A stretch of DNA of 64,000 nt from Calliopsis andreniformis (taxonomy: Eukaryota > Arthropoda > Insecta > Hymenoptera > Andrenidae): assembly GCF_051401765.1 (NCBI RefSeq), contig NW_027480422.1, forward strand, positions 24,880,001-24,944,000, read 5' to 3'. This document shows positions 38,726-51,790 of this stretch, in pieces; the stretch's first letter is position 1; every line of letters starts with the position of its first letter. Made by a program: the position numbers and the translations under genes. The notes under the pieces were generated by a model. It did not search any database, was not told where the DNA came from, and saw only the letters and a list, made by a program, of their open reading frames with translations.

Positions 38726-41718
38726 CAGAGTGAAGCCTAGGTTGCCCGGAACGTAGAAATGACCATTACTTTCACACTGTTTGCAATTATTCATTTTATA
38801 TGATGGAGAAACTGTTGTACTTATGTTGTATTTTATTCTTCTGGCGTTGAATTCTAAGTCCCTAGCTATCGATCTGGTGGAGCAACGCCATAGAGTGAAG
38901 CCTAGGTTGCCGTAACGTAGAAATGACAATAACTTTCACACTGGTTGCAACTATTCGTTTCATATGATTTAAAGGCTGTTGTATTTATATTGTATTTTAT
39001 GCTTCTGGCGTTGACTTCTAAGGCCCTAACTATTCGATCTGGTGTAGCAACGCCCTAGAGTGAAGCCTAGGTTGCCCGGAACGTAGAAATGACCATTACT
39101 TTCACACTGTTTGCAATTATTCATTTTATATGATGGAGAAACTGTTGTACTTATGTTGTATTTTATTCTTCTGGCGTTGAATTCTAAGTCCCTAGCTATC
39201 GATCTGGTGGAGCAACGCCATAGAGTGAAGCCTAGGTTACCCGGAACGTAGAAATGACCAGTACTTTCACACTGGTTGCAGTTATTCCTCTTATACAATG
39301 GAAAAACTGTTACATTTTTATTGTATTTTATGCCCCTGGCGTTGTATTCAATGCCCCTAACTATTCGATCTGGTGGCGCAACGCCCTAGAGTGAGGCCTA
39401 GGTCGCCCGGAACGTAGAAATAACCATTACATTCACACTGGTTGCATTTATTCCAGTTATGCGAAGGAAAAACTGTTGTATTTATATTGTATTTTATGCT
39501 TCTGGCGTTGTCTTGTAAGGTCCTATCTATTCGATCTCGTGAGGCAACGTCCAAGAGTGAAGCCTATGTTGCCCGAAACGTAGAAATGACCATTACCTTC
39601 ATACTGGTTGCAATTGTTCCTGTTATACGATGGAAAGACTGTTGTATTTTTATTGTATTTTATGCTTCTGGCGTTGACTTCTGAGGCCCTAGCTATTCGG
39701 TCTGGTGGAGCAACGCCCTAGAGTGAAGCCTAGGTTGCCCGTAACGTAGAAATGACCGTTACATTCACAATGCTTGCAATCATTCATTGTATACGATGGA
39801 AAAACTGTTGTATCAATATTGTATTTTATGCTTCTGGCGTTGACATCTAAGGCCGTAGCTATTCGATGTGGTGGAGCAACGCCCTAGAGTGAAGCCTAGG
39901 TTGCCCGGAACGTAGTAATGACCGTTACATTCACTCTGGTTGCAATTATTCCTGTTATACGGTGGAAAAACTGTTGTATTTATATTGTATTTTATGCTTC
40001 CGGCATTGACTTCTAAGGCCGTAGCTATTAGATGTGGTGGAATAACGCACTAGAGTGAAGCCTAGGTTGCCCGGAACGTAGGAATGACCCTGACTTTCAC
40101 ACTCGTGCAATTCTTCGTTTTATACGATGGAAAGACTATTGTATCTATTTTGTATTTTATGCTTCTGGCGTTGACTTCATAGGCCCTAACTATTCGATCT
40201 TGTGGAGCAACGCCCTAGAGTGAAGCCTTGGTTGCCCGGGACGTAGAAATGACCATCACTTTCACAATTGTTGCAATTATTCATTTTATACGATGGAAAA
40301 ACTGTTGTATTTATATTGTATTTTATGCTCCTGGCGTTGTATTCAAAGACCCTAACTATTCGACCTGGTGGCGCAACGCACTAGAGTGAGTCCTAGGTCG
40401 CCCGGAACGTAGAAATAACCATTACATTCACACTGGTTGCAATTACTCCAGTTATGCGAAGGAAAATCTGTTGTAACTTTATTATATTTTATGCTTCGGG
40501 CGCTGACTTCTAAGGCCCTAAATATTCGATCTCGTGGAGCAACGCCCCGGAGTGAAGCCTAGGTTGCCCGGAACGTGGAAATGACCATAACTTTCACAAT
40601 AGTTGCAATTATCCGTTTTATACGATGGAAAAACTGTTGTATTTTTATTGGACTTTATGCATCTTGCGTTGACTTCTAAGGCCGTAGCTATTCGGTGTGG
40701 TGGAGCAACGCCCAAGAGTGAAACCTAGGTTGCCCGGAACGTAGTAATGACCATTACTTTCACACTGGTTGCAATTATTCCTTTTATTCGATGGAAAAAC
40801 TGTTGTATTTTTATTGTATTTTATGCTGCTGGCGTTGAATTCTAAGTCCCTAGCTATTGGATCTGGTGGAGCAACGCCCTAGAGCGAAACCTAGGTTGCA
40901 CGGAACGTAGAAATGACCATATCTTTCACACTGGTTGCAATTATTCCAGTTATGCGAAGGAAAAGCTGTTGTAACTTTATTATATTTTATGCTTCGGGCG
41001 CTGACTTCTAAGGCCCTAACTATTCGATCTGGTGGAGCAACGCCCTAGAGTGAAGCCTAGGTTGCCCGGAACGTAGAAATGTCCATGACTTTCACACTGG
41101 TTGCAATTACTCGTTTTATACAATGGAATAGCTGGTGTATTTATATAGTATTTTATGACTCTGGCGTTGACTTCTAAGGCCGTAGCTATTCGATGTGGTG
41201 GAGCAACGCCCGAGAGTGAAGCCTAGGTTGCCCGGAACGTAGAAATGACCATAACTTTCACACTGTTTGCAATCATTCATTTTATACGATGGAAAATCTG
41301 TTTTATTTATATTGTATTTTATGCTTCTGGAGCTGACTTCTAAGGCCGTAGCAATTCGATGTGGTGGAGCAACGCCCAAGAGTGAAACCTAGGTTGCCCG
41401 GAACGTAGAAATGACCATTACTTTCACACTGGTTGCAATTATTCCTTTTATACAATGGAAAAACTGTTACATTTTTATTGTATTTTATGCTCCTGGCGTT
41501 GTATTCAAAGCCCCTAACTATTAGGTGTGGTGGCGCAACGCCATAGAGTGAGGCCTAGGTCACCCGGAACGTAGAAATAACCATTACATTCACACTGGTT
41601 GCAATTACTCCAGTTATGCGAAGGAAAAACTGTTGTAACTTTATTATATTTTATGCTTCGGGCGCTGACTTCTAAGGCCCTAAATATTCGATCTCGTGGA
41701 GCAACGCCCCAGAGTGAA
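38726..41718 (+). repeat. Satellite block with an interloper dimer
   Basis: About 18 monomers. Two stretches near 38,740-38,900 and 39,070-39,230 are near-identical, two monomers apart, both with ATATGATGGAGAAACTG and the one-base-short CTATCGATCTGG. Segment 39,963-40,339 belongs to a different subtype otherwise seen near 47.1 and 48.8-49.1 kb. The TTGGACTTTATGCATCTTGC monomer occurs near 40,650 and again near 41,812. Confidence 0.82.
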
Positions 41719-44567
41719 GCCTATGTTGCGCGGAACGTAGAAATGACCATAACTTTCACAATAGTTGCAATTATCCGTTTTATACGATGGAAAAACTGTT
41801 GTATTTTTATTGGACTTTATGCATCTTGCGTTGACTTCTAAGGCCGTAGCTATTCGGTGTGGTGGAGCAACGCCCAAGAGTGAAGCCTAGGTTGCCCGGA
41901 ACGTAGAAATGACCTGTACTTTCACACAGGTTGCAGTTATTCCTGTTCTACGATGGAAAAACTGTTGCATTTTTATTGTATTTAATGATTCTGGCGTTGT
42001 ATTCAAAGTCCCTAACTATTCGATCTGGTGAAGCAACGCCCTAGAGTTCAGCCTAGGTTGCCCGTAACGTAGAAATGACAATAACTTTCACACTGGTTGC
42101 AACTATTCGTTTCATATGATTTAAAGGCTGTTGTATTTATATTGTATTTTTGGCTTCTGGCGTTGACTTCTAAGGCCCTAACTATTCGATCTGGTGGATC
42201 AACGACCTAGAGTGAAGCCTCGGTTGCCCGGAGCGTAGAAATGACCATAACTTTCACACTGGTTGCAATTATTCGTTTTATACAATGGAAAAACTGTTGT
42301 ATTTATATTGTATTTTATGCCCCGGGCGTTGACTTCCAAGGCCCTAACTATTCGATCTGGTGGAGCAACGCCCTAGAGTGAAGCCTAGGATGCCCGGAAC
42401 GTAGAAATGACCATTACTTTCACACTCTTTGCAATTATTCATTTTATATGATGGAAAAACTGTTGTTCTTATGTTGTATTTTATTCTTCTGGCGTTGAAT
42501 TCTAAGTCCCTAGCTATCGATCTGGTGGAGCAACGCCATAGAGTGAAGCCTAGGTTACCCGGATCGTAGAATTGACCAGTACTTTCACACTGGTTGCAGT
42601 TATTCCTCTTATACAATGGAAAAACTGTTACATTTTTATTGTATTTTATGCCCCTGGCGTTGTATTCAATGCCCCTAACTATTCGATCTGGTGGCGTAAC
42701 GCCCTACAGTGAGGCCTAGGTCGCCCGGAACGTAGAAATAACCTTTACATTCACACTGGTTGCATTTATTCCAGTTATGCGAAGGAAAAACTGTTGTAAC
42801 TTTATTATATTTTATGCTTCGGGCGCTGACTTCTAAGGCCCTAAATATTCGATGTGGTGGAGCAACGCCCCAGAGTGAAGCCTAGGTTGCCCGGAACGTA
42901 GAAATGACCATAACATTCACACTAGTTGTAATTATCCGTTCTATACGATGGAAAAACTGTTGTATTTTTATTGGACTTTATGCTTCTTGCGTTGACTTCT
43001 AAGGCCGTAGCTATTGGGTGTGGTGGAGCAACGCCCAAGAGTGAAGCCTAGGTTGCACGGAACGTAGAAATGACCGTTACATTCAATCTGGTTGCAATTA
43101 TTCCTGTTATACGGTGGAAAAACTGTTGTATCTACATTGTATTTTATGCTTCTGGCGTTGACTGCTAAGGCCGTAGCTATTCGATGTGGTGCAGCAACGC
43201 CCTAGAGTGAAGCCTACGTTGCGCGGAACGTAGAAATGACCATCTCTTTCACACTGGTTGCAATTATTCCTGTTATACGATGGAAAAGCTGTTGTATTTA
43301 TATTGTATTTTATGCTTCGGGCGCTGACTTCTAAGGCCCTAAATATTCGATCTGGTGGAGCAACGCCCTAGAGTGAAGCCTAGGTTGCTCGGAACGTAAA
43401 AATGACCATCACTTCCACACTGGTTGCAGTTATTCCTGTTATACGGTGGAAAAACTGTTGTTTTTTTTTGCATTTTATGCATCTGGCGCTGACTTCTTAG
43501 GTCCTAACTATTGGATCTGGTGGATCAACGGCCTGGGGTTTAGCCTATGTTGCGCGGAACGTAGAAATGACCATAACTTTCACAATAGTTGCAATTATCC
43601 GTTTTATACGATGGAAAAACTGTTGTATTTTTATTAGACTTTATGCATCTTGCGTTGACTTCTAAGGCCGTAGCTATTCGGTGTGGTGGAGCAACGCCCA
43701 AGAGTGAAGCCTAGGTTGCCCGGAACGTAGAAATGACCTGTACTTTCACACAGGTTGCAGTTATTCCTGTTCTACGATGGAAAAACTGTTGCATTTTTAT
43801 TGTATTTAATGATTCTGGCGTTGTATTCAAAGTCCCTAACTATTCGATCTGGTGAAGCAACGCCCTAGAGTTCAGCCTAGGTTGCCCGTAACGTAGAAAT
43901 GACAATAACTTTCACACTGGTTGCAACTATTCGTTTCATATGATTTAAAGGCTGTTGTATTTATATTGTATTTTTGGCTTCTGGCGTTGACTTCTAAGGC
44001 CCTAACTATTCGATCTGGTGGATCAACGACCTAGAGTGAAGCCTCGGTTGCCCGGAGCGTAGAAATGACCATAACTTTCACACTGGTTCCAATTATTCGT
44101 TTTATACAATGGAAAAACTGTTGTATTTATATTGTATTTTATGCCCCGGGCGTTGACTTCCAAGGCCCTAACTATTCGATCTGGTGGAGCAACGCCCTAG
44201 AGTGAAGCCTAGGATGCCCGGAACGTAGAAATGACCATTGCTTTCACACTGTTTGCAATTATTCATTTTATATGATGGAAAAACTGTTGTACTTATGTTG
44301 TATTTTATTCTTCTGCCGTTGAATTCTAAGTCCCTAGCTATCGATCTGGTGGAGCAACGCCATAGAGTGAAGCCTAGGTTACCCGGAACGTAGAAATGAC
44401 CAATACTTTCACACTGGTTGCAGTTATTCCTCTTATCCAATGGAAAAACTGTTACATTTTTATTGTATTTTATGCCCCTGGCGTTGTATTCAATGCCCCT
44501 AACTATTCGATCTGGTGGCGCAACGCCCTAGAGTGAGGCCTAGGTCGCCCGGAACGTAGAAATAACC
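41719..44567 (+). repeat. 11-monomer higher-order repeat, two copies (second partial)
   Basis: Copy 1 is 41,719-43,542 (1824 bp, 11 monomers less two bases) and copy 2 is 43,543-44,567. Shared features are CTATGTTGCGCGG at 41,721/43,545, the ACAATAGTTGCAATTATCCG monomer, the GGTGGATCAACGACCTAGAG monomer and the short CTATCGATCTGG monomer. The match stops at 42,743/44,567. Confidence 0.87.
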
Positions 44568-44963
44568 AGTACTTTCATACTGGTTTCTGTTATGCCTGTT
44601 ATACGATGGAAAAACTGTTGCATTTTTATTGTATTTTATGCTTCTGGAGTAGACTTCTAAGGCCGTAGCTGTTCGATGTGGTGGAACAACGCCCAAGAGT
44701 GAAGCCTACGTTGCACAGAACGTAGAAATGACCATAGCTTTCACACTGGTTGCAATTATTCGTTTTATGCAATGGAAAAACTGTTCTATTTATTTTGTAT
44801 TTTATGCTTCGGGCGTTGACTTCTAAGGCCCTAACTATTCGATCTGGTTGAGCAACGCCCCAGAGTGAAGCCTAGGTTGCCCGAAACGTAGAAATGACCA
44901 TTACCTTCATACTGGTTGCAATTGTTCCTTTTATACGATGGAAAGACTTTTGTATTTTTATTG

Positions 44964-46635
44964 TATTTTATGCTTCTGGCGTTGACTTCTAAGGCCGTAG
45001 CTATTCGATGTGGTGGAGCAACGCCCTAGAGTGAAGCCTAGGTTGCCCGGAACGTAGTAATGACCGTTACATTCACTCTGGTTGCAATTATTCCTGTTAT
45101 ACGGTGGAAAAACTGTTTAATCTATATTGTATTTTATGCTTCTGTCGTTGACTGCTAAGGCCCTAACTATTCCATCCGGTGGAGCAACGCCCTAGAGTGA
45201 AGCCTAGGTTGCCCGGAACGTAGAAATGACCATAACTTTCATACTGGTTGCAGTTATTCCTGTTACACTATGGAAAAACTGTTGGGCTTATATTGTACTT
45301 TATGCTTGTGGCGTTGATTTCTGAGGCCCTAACTATTCGATCTGGTGGAGCAACGCCCTAGAGTGAAGCCTAGGTTTCCCGGAACGTAGAAATGACCATT
45401 ACTTTCACACTGATTGCAATTCCTCCTGTTATACGACGGAAAGCTGTTCTATTTTTATTGTATTTTATGCTTCTGGCGTTGACTTCTAAGTCCCTAGCTA
45501 CTTGATCTGGTGGAACAACGCCCCAGAGCGAAGCGTAGGTTGCCCGGGATGTAGAATTGACCAGTCCTTTCACACTGGTTGCAAATATCCGTTTTACACG
45601 ATGGAAAAGCTGTTGTATTTATATTGTATTTTATGCTTCTGGCGTTGACTTCTTAGGCCCTAACTATTCGATCAGGTGGAAGAACTCCCTAGAGTGAAAC
45701 CTAAGTTGCTCGGAACGTAGAAATGACCATCGCTTTCATACTGGTTGCAATTATACCTGTTATACGATCGAAAAACTGGTATATATTTATTGTATTTTAT
45801 GATTCGCGCATTGGCTTCTATGGCCCTACCTATGCGAGCTGGTGGAGCAACGCCCGAGAGTGAAGCCTAGGTTGCCCGGAACGTAGAAATGACCGTTACA
45901 TTCACAATGTTTGCAATCATTCATTGTATACGATGGAAAAACTGTTGTATCTATATTGTATTTTATGCTTCTGGCGTTGACTTCTAAGGCCGTAGCTATT
46001 CGATGTGGTGGAGCAACGCCCTAGAGTGAAGCCTAGGTTGCCCGGAACGTAGTAATGACCGTTACATTCACTCTGGTTGCAATTATTCCTGTTATACGGT
46101 GGAAAAACTGTTTAATCTATATTGTATTTTATGCTTCTGTCGTTGACTGCTAAGGCCCTAACTATTCCATCCGGTGGAGCAACGCCCTAGAGTGAAGCCT
46201 AGGTTGCCCGGAACGTAGAAATGACCATAACTTTCATACTGGTTGCAGTTATTCCTGTTACACTATGGAAAAACTGTTGGGCTTATATTGTACTTTATGC
46301 TTGTGGCGTTGATTTCTGAGGCCCTAACTATTCGATCTGGTGGAGCAACGCCCTAGAGTGAAGCCTAGGTTTCCCGGAACGTAGAAATGACCATTACTTT
46401 CACACTGATTGCAATTCCTCCTGTTATACGACGGAAAGCTGTTCTATTTTTATTGTATTTTATGCTTCTGGCGTTGACTTCTAAGTCCCTAGCTACTTGA
46501 TCTGGTGGAACAACGCCCCAGAGCGAAGCGTAGGTTGCCCGGGATGTAGAATTGACCAGTCCTTTCACACTGGTTGCAAATATCCGTTTTACACGATGGA
46601 AAAGCTGTTGTATTTATATTGTATTTTATGCTTCT
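44964..46635 (+). repeat. 6-monomer higher-order repeat, two copies (second partial)
   Basis: Copy 1 is 44,964-45,958 and copy 2 starts at 45,959, offset 995 (six monomers less one base). The match ends at 45,640/46,635, where TGCTTCT is followed by GGCG in one and CGCG in the other. Rare shared variants are CTGTTTAATCTATATTG, CCATCCGGTGGAGC and TTGGGCTTATATTGTAC. The copies look identical at every landmark checked. Confidence 0.9.
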
Positions 46636-48540
46636 CGCGGTGACTTCTTAGGCTCTATCTATTCAATCTGGTGAAGCAACGCCCTAGAGTAATGCCTAGG
46701 TTGCCCGGAACATAGAAATGACCATTACCTTCACACTTGTTGCAATTATTCCTGTTATACGATGGAAAAACTGTTGTATTTTTATTGTATATTATGCTTC
46801 TGGCGTTGACTTCGTAGGCCCAAACTATTTGATATGGTGGAGCACCGCCCCAGAGTAAAGCCTAGGTTGCCCGGAACATAGAAAAGACCATTACCTTCAC
46901 ACTGGTTGCAATTATTCCTGTTATACGAAGGAAAGGCTGTTGTATTTTTATTGTATTTTATGCTTCTGGGGTTGACTTCTTATGCCCTAACTATTCGATT
47001 TGCTTTACCAACGCCCTAGGGTGAAGCCTTGGTTGCCCGGAACGTAGGAATGACCCTGACTTTCACACTCGTGCAATTCTTCGTTTTATACGATGGAAAG
47101 ACTATTGTATCTATTTTGTATTTTATGCTTCTGGCGTTGACTTCTTAGGCCCTAACTATTCGATTTGCTGGACCAACGCCCCAGAGTGAAGCTTAGGTGG
47201 CCCGGAACGTAGAAATGACAATCACTTTCACTCTGGTTGCAATTACTCCTGTTATACGATGGAAAAACTGTAGTATTTTTATTGTATTTTGTGCTTCGGG
47301 CGTTGACTTCTAAGGCCCTAGCTAATCGATTTGGTGGAGCAACGCCCTAGAGTGTAGCCCAGGTTGCCCGTAACGTAGAAATGACAATAACTTTCACACT
47401 GGTTGCAATTATTCGTTTAAAGACGTTGGAAAAACTATTGTACATATATCGTATTTTATGCTTCTGGCGGTGACTTCATAGGCCGTAACTATTCGATCTG
47501 GTGGAACAACGCCGTAGAGTGAAGCCTAGTTTGCCCGGGTCGTAGAAATGACCATAACTTTCACACTGGTTGCAATTATTCGTTTTATACAATGGAAAAA
47601 CTGTTGTATTTATATTGTATTTTATGCCTCGGGCGTTGACTTCCAAGACCCTAACTATTCGATCTGGTGGAGCAACGCCCTAGAGTGAAGCCTAGGATGC
47701 CCTGAACGTAGAAATGGCCATTACTTTCACACTGTTTGCAATTATTCATTTTATATGATGGAAAAACTGTTGTACTTATATTGTATTTTATTCTTCTGGC
47801 GTTGAATTCAAAGGGCCTAGCTATTCGATCTGGTGGAGCAACGCCCTAGTGTGAGGCCTAGGTTACCCGTAACGTAGAAATGACCATTACTTTCACACTG
47901 ATTGCAATTACTCCTGTTATACGACGGAAAGCTGTTCTATTTTTATTGTATTTTATGCTTCTGGCGTTGACTTCTAAGTCCCTAGCTATTTGATCTGGTG
48001 GAACGACGCCCCAGAGCGAAGCGTAGGTTGCCCGGGATGTAGAATTGACCAGTCCTTTCACACTGGTTGCAATTATCCGTTTTACACGATGGAAAAGCTG
48101 TTGTATTTATATTGTATTTTATGCTTCTCGCGGTGACTTCTTAGGCTCTATCTATTCAATCTGGTGAAGCAACGCCCTAGAGTAATGCCTAGGTTGCCCG
48201 GAACATCGAAATGACCATTACCTTCACACTTGTTGCAATTATTCCTGTTATACGATGGAAAAACTGTTGTATTTTTATTGTATATTATGCTTCTGGCGTT
48301 GACTTCGTAGGACCAAACTATTTGATATGGTGGAGCACCGCCCCAGAGTAAAGCCTAGGTTGCCCGGAACATAGAAAAGACCATTACCTTCACACTGGTT
48401 GCAATTATTCCTGTTATACGATGGAAAGACTGTTGTATTTTTATTGTATTTTATGCTTCTGGCGTTGACTTCTTAAGCCCTAACTATTCGATTTGCTTTA
48501 CCAACGCCCTAGAGTGAAGCCTTGGTTGCCCGGAACGTAG
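46371..48540 (+). repeat. 9-monomer higher-order repeat, two copies (second partial)
   Basis: Segment 46,371-47,047 matches 47,864-48,540 at offset 1493 (nine monomers less one base). Shared variants include ATACGACGGAAAGCTG, CTCGCGGTGACTTC, GCACCGCCCCAGAG and TTTGCTTTACCAACGCC. It overlaps the end of the 6-mer duplication, so one monomer group took part in two successive amplifications. Confidence 0.87.
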
Positions 48541-51500
48541 AAATGACAATCACTTTCACACTGGTTGCAATCATCCATTTTATGCGATGGAAAAACTGTA
48601 GTATTTATATCGTATTTTATGCTTCTGGCGTTGACTCCTTAGGTCCTAGCTATTCGACCTGGTGGAGCAGCGCCCTACAGTGAAGCCTAGGTTGCCCGGA
48701 ACGTAGATATGACCAGTACTTTCACACTGGTTGCAATTATTCCTCTTATACGATGGAAAAACTGTTGTATTTATATTGTATTTTATGCTTCCGGCATTGA
48801 CTTCTAAGGCCGTAGCTATTAGATGTGGTGGAATAACGCACTAGAGTGAAGCCTAGGTTGCCCGGAACGTAGGAATGACCCTGACTTTCACACTCGTGCA
48901 ATTCTTCGTTTTATACGATGGAAAGACTATTGTATCTATTTTGTATTTTATGCTTCTGGCGTTGACTTCTTAGGCCCTAACTATTCGATCTTGTGGAGCA
49001 ACGCCCTAGAGTGAAGCCTTGGTTGCCCGGAACGTAGAAATGACCATCACTTTCACAATTGTTGCAATTATTCATTTTATACGATGGAAAAACTGTTGTA
49101 TTTATATTGTATTTTATGCTCCTGGCGTTGACTTCTTAGGTCCTAGCTATTCGATCTGGTGGAGCAGCGCCCTAGAGTGAAGTCTAGGATGCCCGGAACG
49201 TGGAAATGTCCATTACTTTCACTCTGATTGCAATTATTACTGTTATACGATGGAAAAACTGTAGTACTTATATTATATTTTATGCTTCAGACGTTGGCTT
49301 CTAAGGCCGTAGCTATCCGATGTGGTGGAGAAACGCCCTAGAGTGAAGCCTAGGTTGCCCAGAAAGTAGAAATGACCATTACCTCCACATTGTTTGCAAC
49401 TATTCATTTTATACAATGGAAAAACTGTTGTATTTATATTGTTTTTTATAGTTATGGCGTTGACTTCTTAGGCCCTAACTATTTGATCTGGTAGAGCAAC
49501 GCCCTAGAGTGAAGACTTGGTTGCCCGGAATGTAGAAATGAGCATTACATTCACACTGTTTGCAATTATCCATTTTATACGATGGAAAAACTGTTGTATT
49601 TGTATCGTATTTTATGCTTCTGGCGTTGGCTTCTTAGGCCCTAACTATTCGATCTGGTGGAGCAACGACCTAGAGTCAAGCCCAGGTTGCCCGGAACGTA
49701 GAAACGACCAGTACTTTCACACTGGTTGCAGTTATTCCTCTTATACGATGGAAAAACTGTTGTATTTTTATTGTATCCTATGCTTCTGGCGTTGACTTCT
49801 TAGGCCCTAACTATTCGATCTGGTGGAGCAGCGCCCTAGAGTGAAGCCTAGGTTGCCCGGAACGTAGAAATGACCATACCTTTCACACTCGAACTATTAT
49901 TCGTTTTATACGATGGAAAAACTGTTGTACTTATATTGTATTTTATTCTTCTGGCGTTGACTTCTAAGGCCCTAACTATTTGATCTGGTGGACCAACGTC
50001 CTGTAGTGAAGCCTAGGTTGCACGGAACTTAGAAATGGCCATTACTTCCACACTGGTTGCAATCATTCCTGTTATACGATGGAGAAACTGTTGGATTTTT
50101 ATTTTATTTTAGGCTTCTGGCGTTGACTTCTTAGACCCTGGCTATCCGGTCTGGAGGAACAACGCACTAGAGTGAAGCCTAGGTTGGCCGGAACGTAGAA
50201 ATGACCATAACTTTCACACTGGTTGCAATCATCCGTTTTATACGATGGAAAAACTGTTGTATTTGTATCGTATTTTATGCTTCTGGCGTTGGCTTCTTAG
50301 GCCCTAACTATTCGATCTGGTGGAGCAACGACCTAGAGTCAAGCCCAGGATGCCCGGAACGTAGAAAATACCATCACCTTCACTCTTGTTAAAATTATTC
50401 CTCTTATACGATGAAAAAACTATTGCATTTTTATCGTATTTTATGCTTCTGGCGTTGACTTCTAAGGTCCTAGCTATTCGATCCCTTGGGACAACGTCCA
50501 AGAGTGAAGCCATGTTGCCCGAAACGTAGAAATGACCATTACTTTCACACTGGTTGGAATTATTCGTCTTATACGATGGAAAAACTGTTGAATTTATATT
50601 GTATTTGATGCTTCTGGCGTTGACTTCTTAGGCCCTAGCTATTCGATCTGGTGGAGCAATGCCTCAGAGTTAAGTCTATTATGCCCGAAACGACGAAATG
50701 ATCATTACTTTCACACTGCTTGCAATTATTCATGCTATGCTATGGGAAAACTGTTGCATTTTTATTGTATTTTCTGATTCTGGCTTTGACGTTTAAGGTC
50801 CTAGCTATTCGTTGTGGTGGAGCAACGCCCTAGAGTGAAGCCTAGGTTGCCCGGAACACAGAAATGACCGTTGCTTTCACACTGTTTACAATTATTCATT
50901 TTATTCACTGGAAGAACTGTTGTATTTATATTGTATTTTATGCTTCTGGCGCTGACTTCTAAGGCCCTAGCCATTCGATCTGGCGGAGTGACGCCCTAGA
51001 GCAAACCCTAGGCTGCCAGGAACGTAGAAATGACCATTACTTTCACACTGGTTGGAATTGTCCTTTTTATACGATGGAAAAACTGTTGTATTTATATTGT
51101 ATTTTATGCTTCTGGCGTTGACTTCTTAGGCCCTAACTATTCGATCTGTTGGAGCAATGCCTCAGAGTTAAGTCTATTACGCCCGAAACGTCGAAATGAT
51201 CATTACTTACACTCTGGTTGCAATTATTCATGCTATGCTATGGAAACACTGTTGCGTTTATATTGTATTTTATGCTTCAGGCGTTGAATTCTAAGGCCCT
51301 AACTATGTGATGTTGTGGACCGACGACCTAGAGTGAAGCCTGGGTTTCGCGGAACGTAGAAATGAGCATTACATTCCCACTGGTTGCAACTATTCCTGTT
51401 ATACGATTTAAAGCTGTTGTATTTATTTTGTATTTTATGCTTCTGGCGCTGACTTCTAAGGCCCTAGCCATTCGATCTGGTGGAGTAGCGCCCTAGTGTG

Positions 51501-51732
51501 AACTCTGGATTGCCCGGGACGTAGAAATGACCATATCCTTCACACTGGTTGCAATTATTCCTGTTATACCATGGAAACACTGTTGTATTTATATTGTATC
51601 TTATGCTTCTGGCGCTGACTTCTAAGGCCCTAGCCATTCGATCCGGCGGAGTGACGCCCTAGAGTGAAGCCTAGGTTGCCAGGAACGTAGAAGTGACCAT
51701 AACTTTCACACTGGTTGCAATTATTCCAGTCC
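48541..51732 (+). repeat. Divergent forward monomers next to the inversion
   Basis: About 19 monomers with more private variants than most of the forward arm. One local duplication is visible: the GTTGTATTTGTATCG plus GACCTAGAGTCAAGCC monomer near 49,594 and 50,257, about four monomers apart. Segment 48,754-49,130 is the partner of 39,963-40,339. The GCAATGCCTCAGAGTTAAG subtype occurs near 50,670 and 51,165. No foreign sequence marks the approach to the breakpoint. Confidence 0.8.
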
Positions 51733-51790
51733 TACGATGGAAAATACAATATGTAAAATACAATAAAAATACAACAGTTTTTCCATCGTA
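51733..51790. other. Inversion junction between opposed satellite arms
   Basis: The last forward monomer is intact up to TACGATGGAAAA (51,733-51,744). It then passes directly into reverse-complement satellite, which reaches its own TTTTCCATCGTA at 51,779-51,790. These two 12-mers are exact reverse complements separated by 34 bases, so the strand could fold back on itself, with more imperfect pairing outward. Inside the loop the 11-mer AAAATACAATA occurs twice (51,741-51,751 and 51,755-51,765), separated by TGT. Only one such copy is expected from an uninterrupted reverse monomer, so about 14 bp of templated filler marks the join. Microhomology at AAAA fits end joining or replication template switching. 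An assembly artefact cannot be excluded from sequence alone. Confidence 0.85.

Larger units (their letters stand above)
1..51744 (+). repeat. 166-bp satellite array, forward arm
   Basis: Head-to-tail monomers fill this arm with no other sequence between them. The landmark CGGAACG starts at 92, 258, 424 and 590, steps of exactly 166. Each monomer carries, in order, a GCCCTAGAGTGAAG block, the palindrome CCTAGG, TTGCCCGGAACGTAGAAATG, TTTCACACTGGTTGCAATTA, TATACGATGGAAAAACTG, an A/T-rich stretch rich in TTGTATTT, TTCTGGCGTTGACTTCTAAG and ATTCGATCTGGTGGAGCAAC. Related short motifs (GCCCTAA, GCCCTAG, GCCTAGG) recur inside the unit, suggesting degenerate internal repetition. Single-base indels occur (for example ATCGAT replacing ATTCGAT near 17,813 and 33,395) but phase is kept. 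A unit of 166 bp is close to nucleosome length, common for centromeric satellites; centromere function is inferred, not shown. The family is not recognised. Confidence 0.97.

Noticed and set aside
43456..43470. T-rich run as a possible poly(A) tail or retroelement insertion
   Set aside because: It is a local lengthening of the monomer's own T stretch, with no target-site duplication or element sequence beside it.
51740..51780. Transposable element at the strand switch
   Set aside because: Only satellite-derived bases are present; no terminal repeats, coding remnant or target-site duplication was found.
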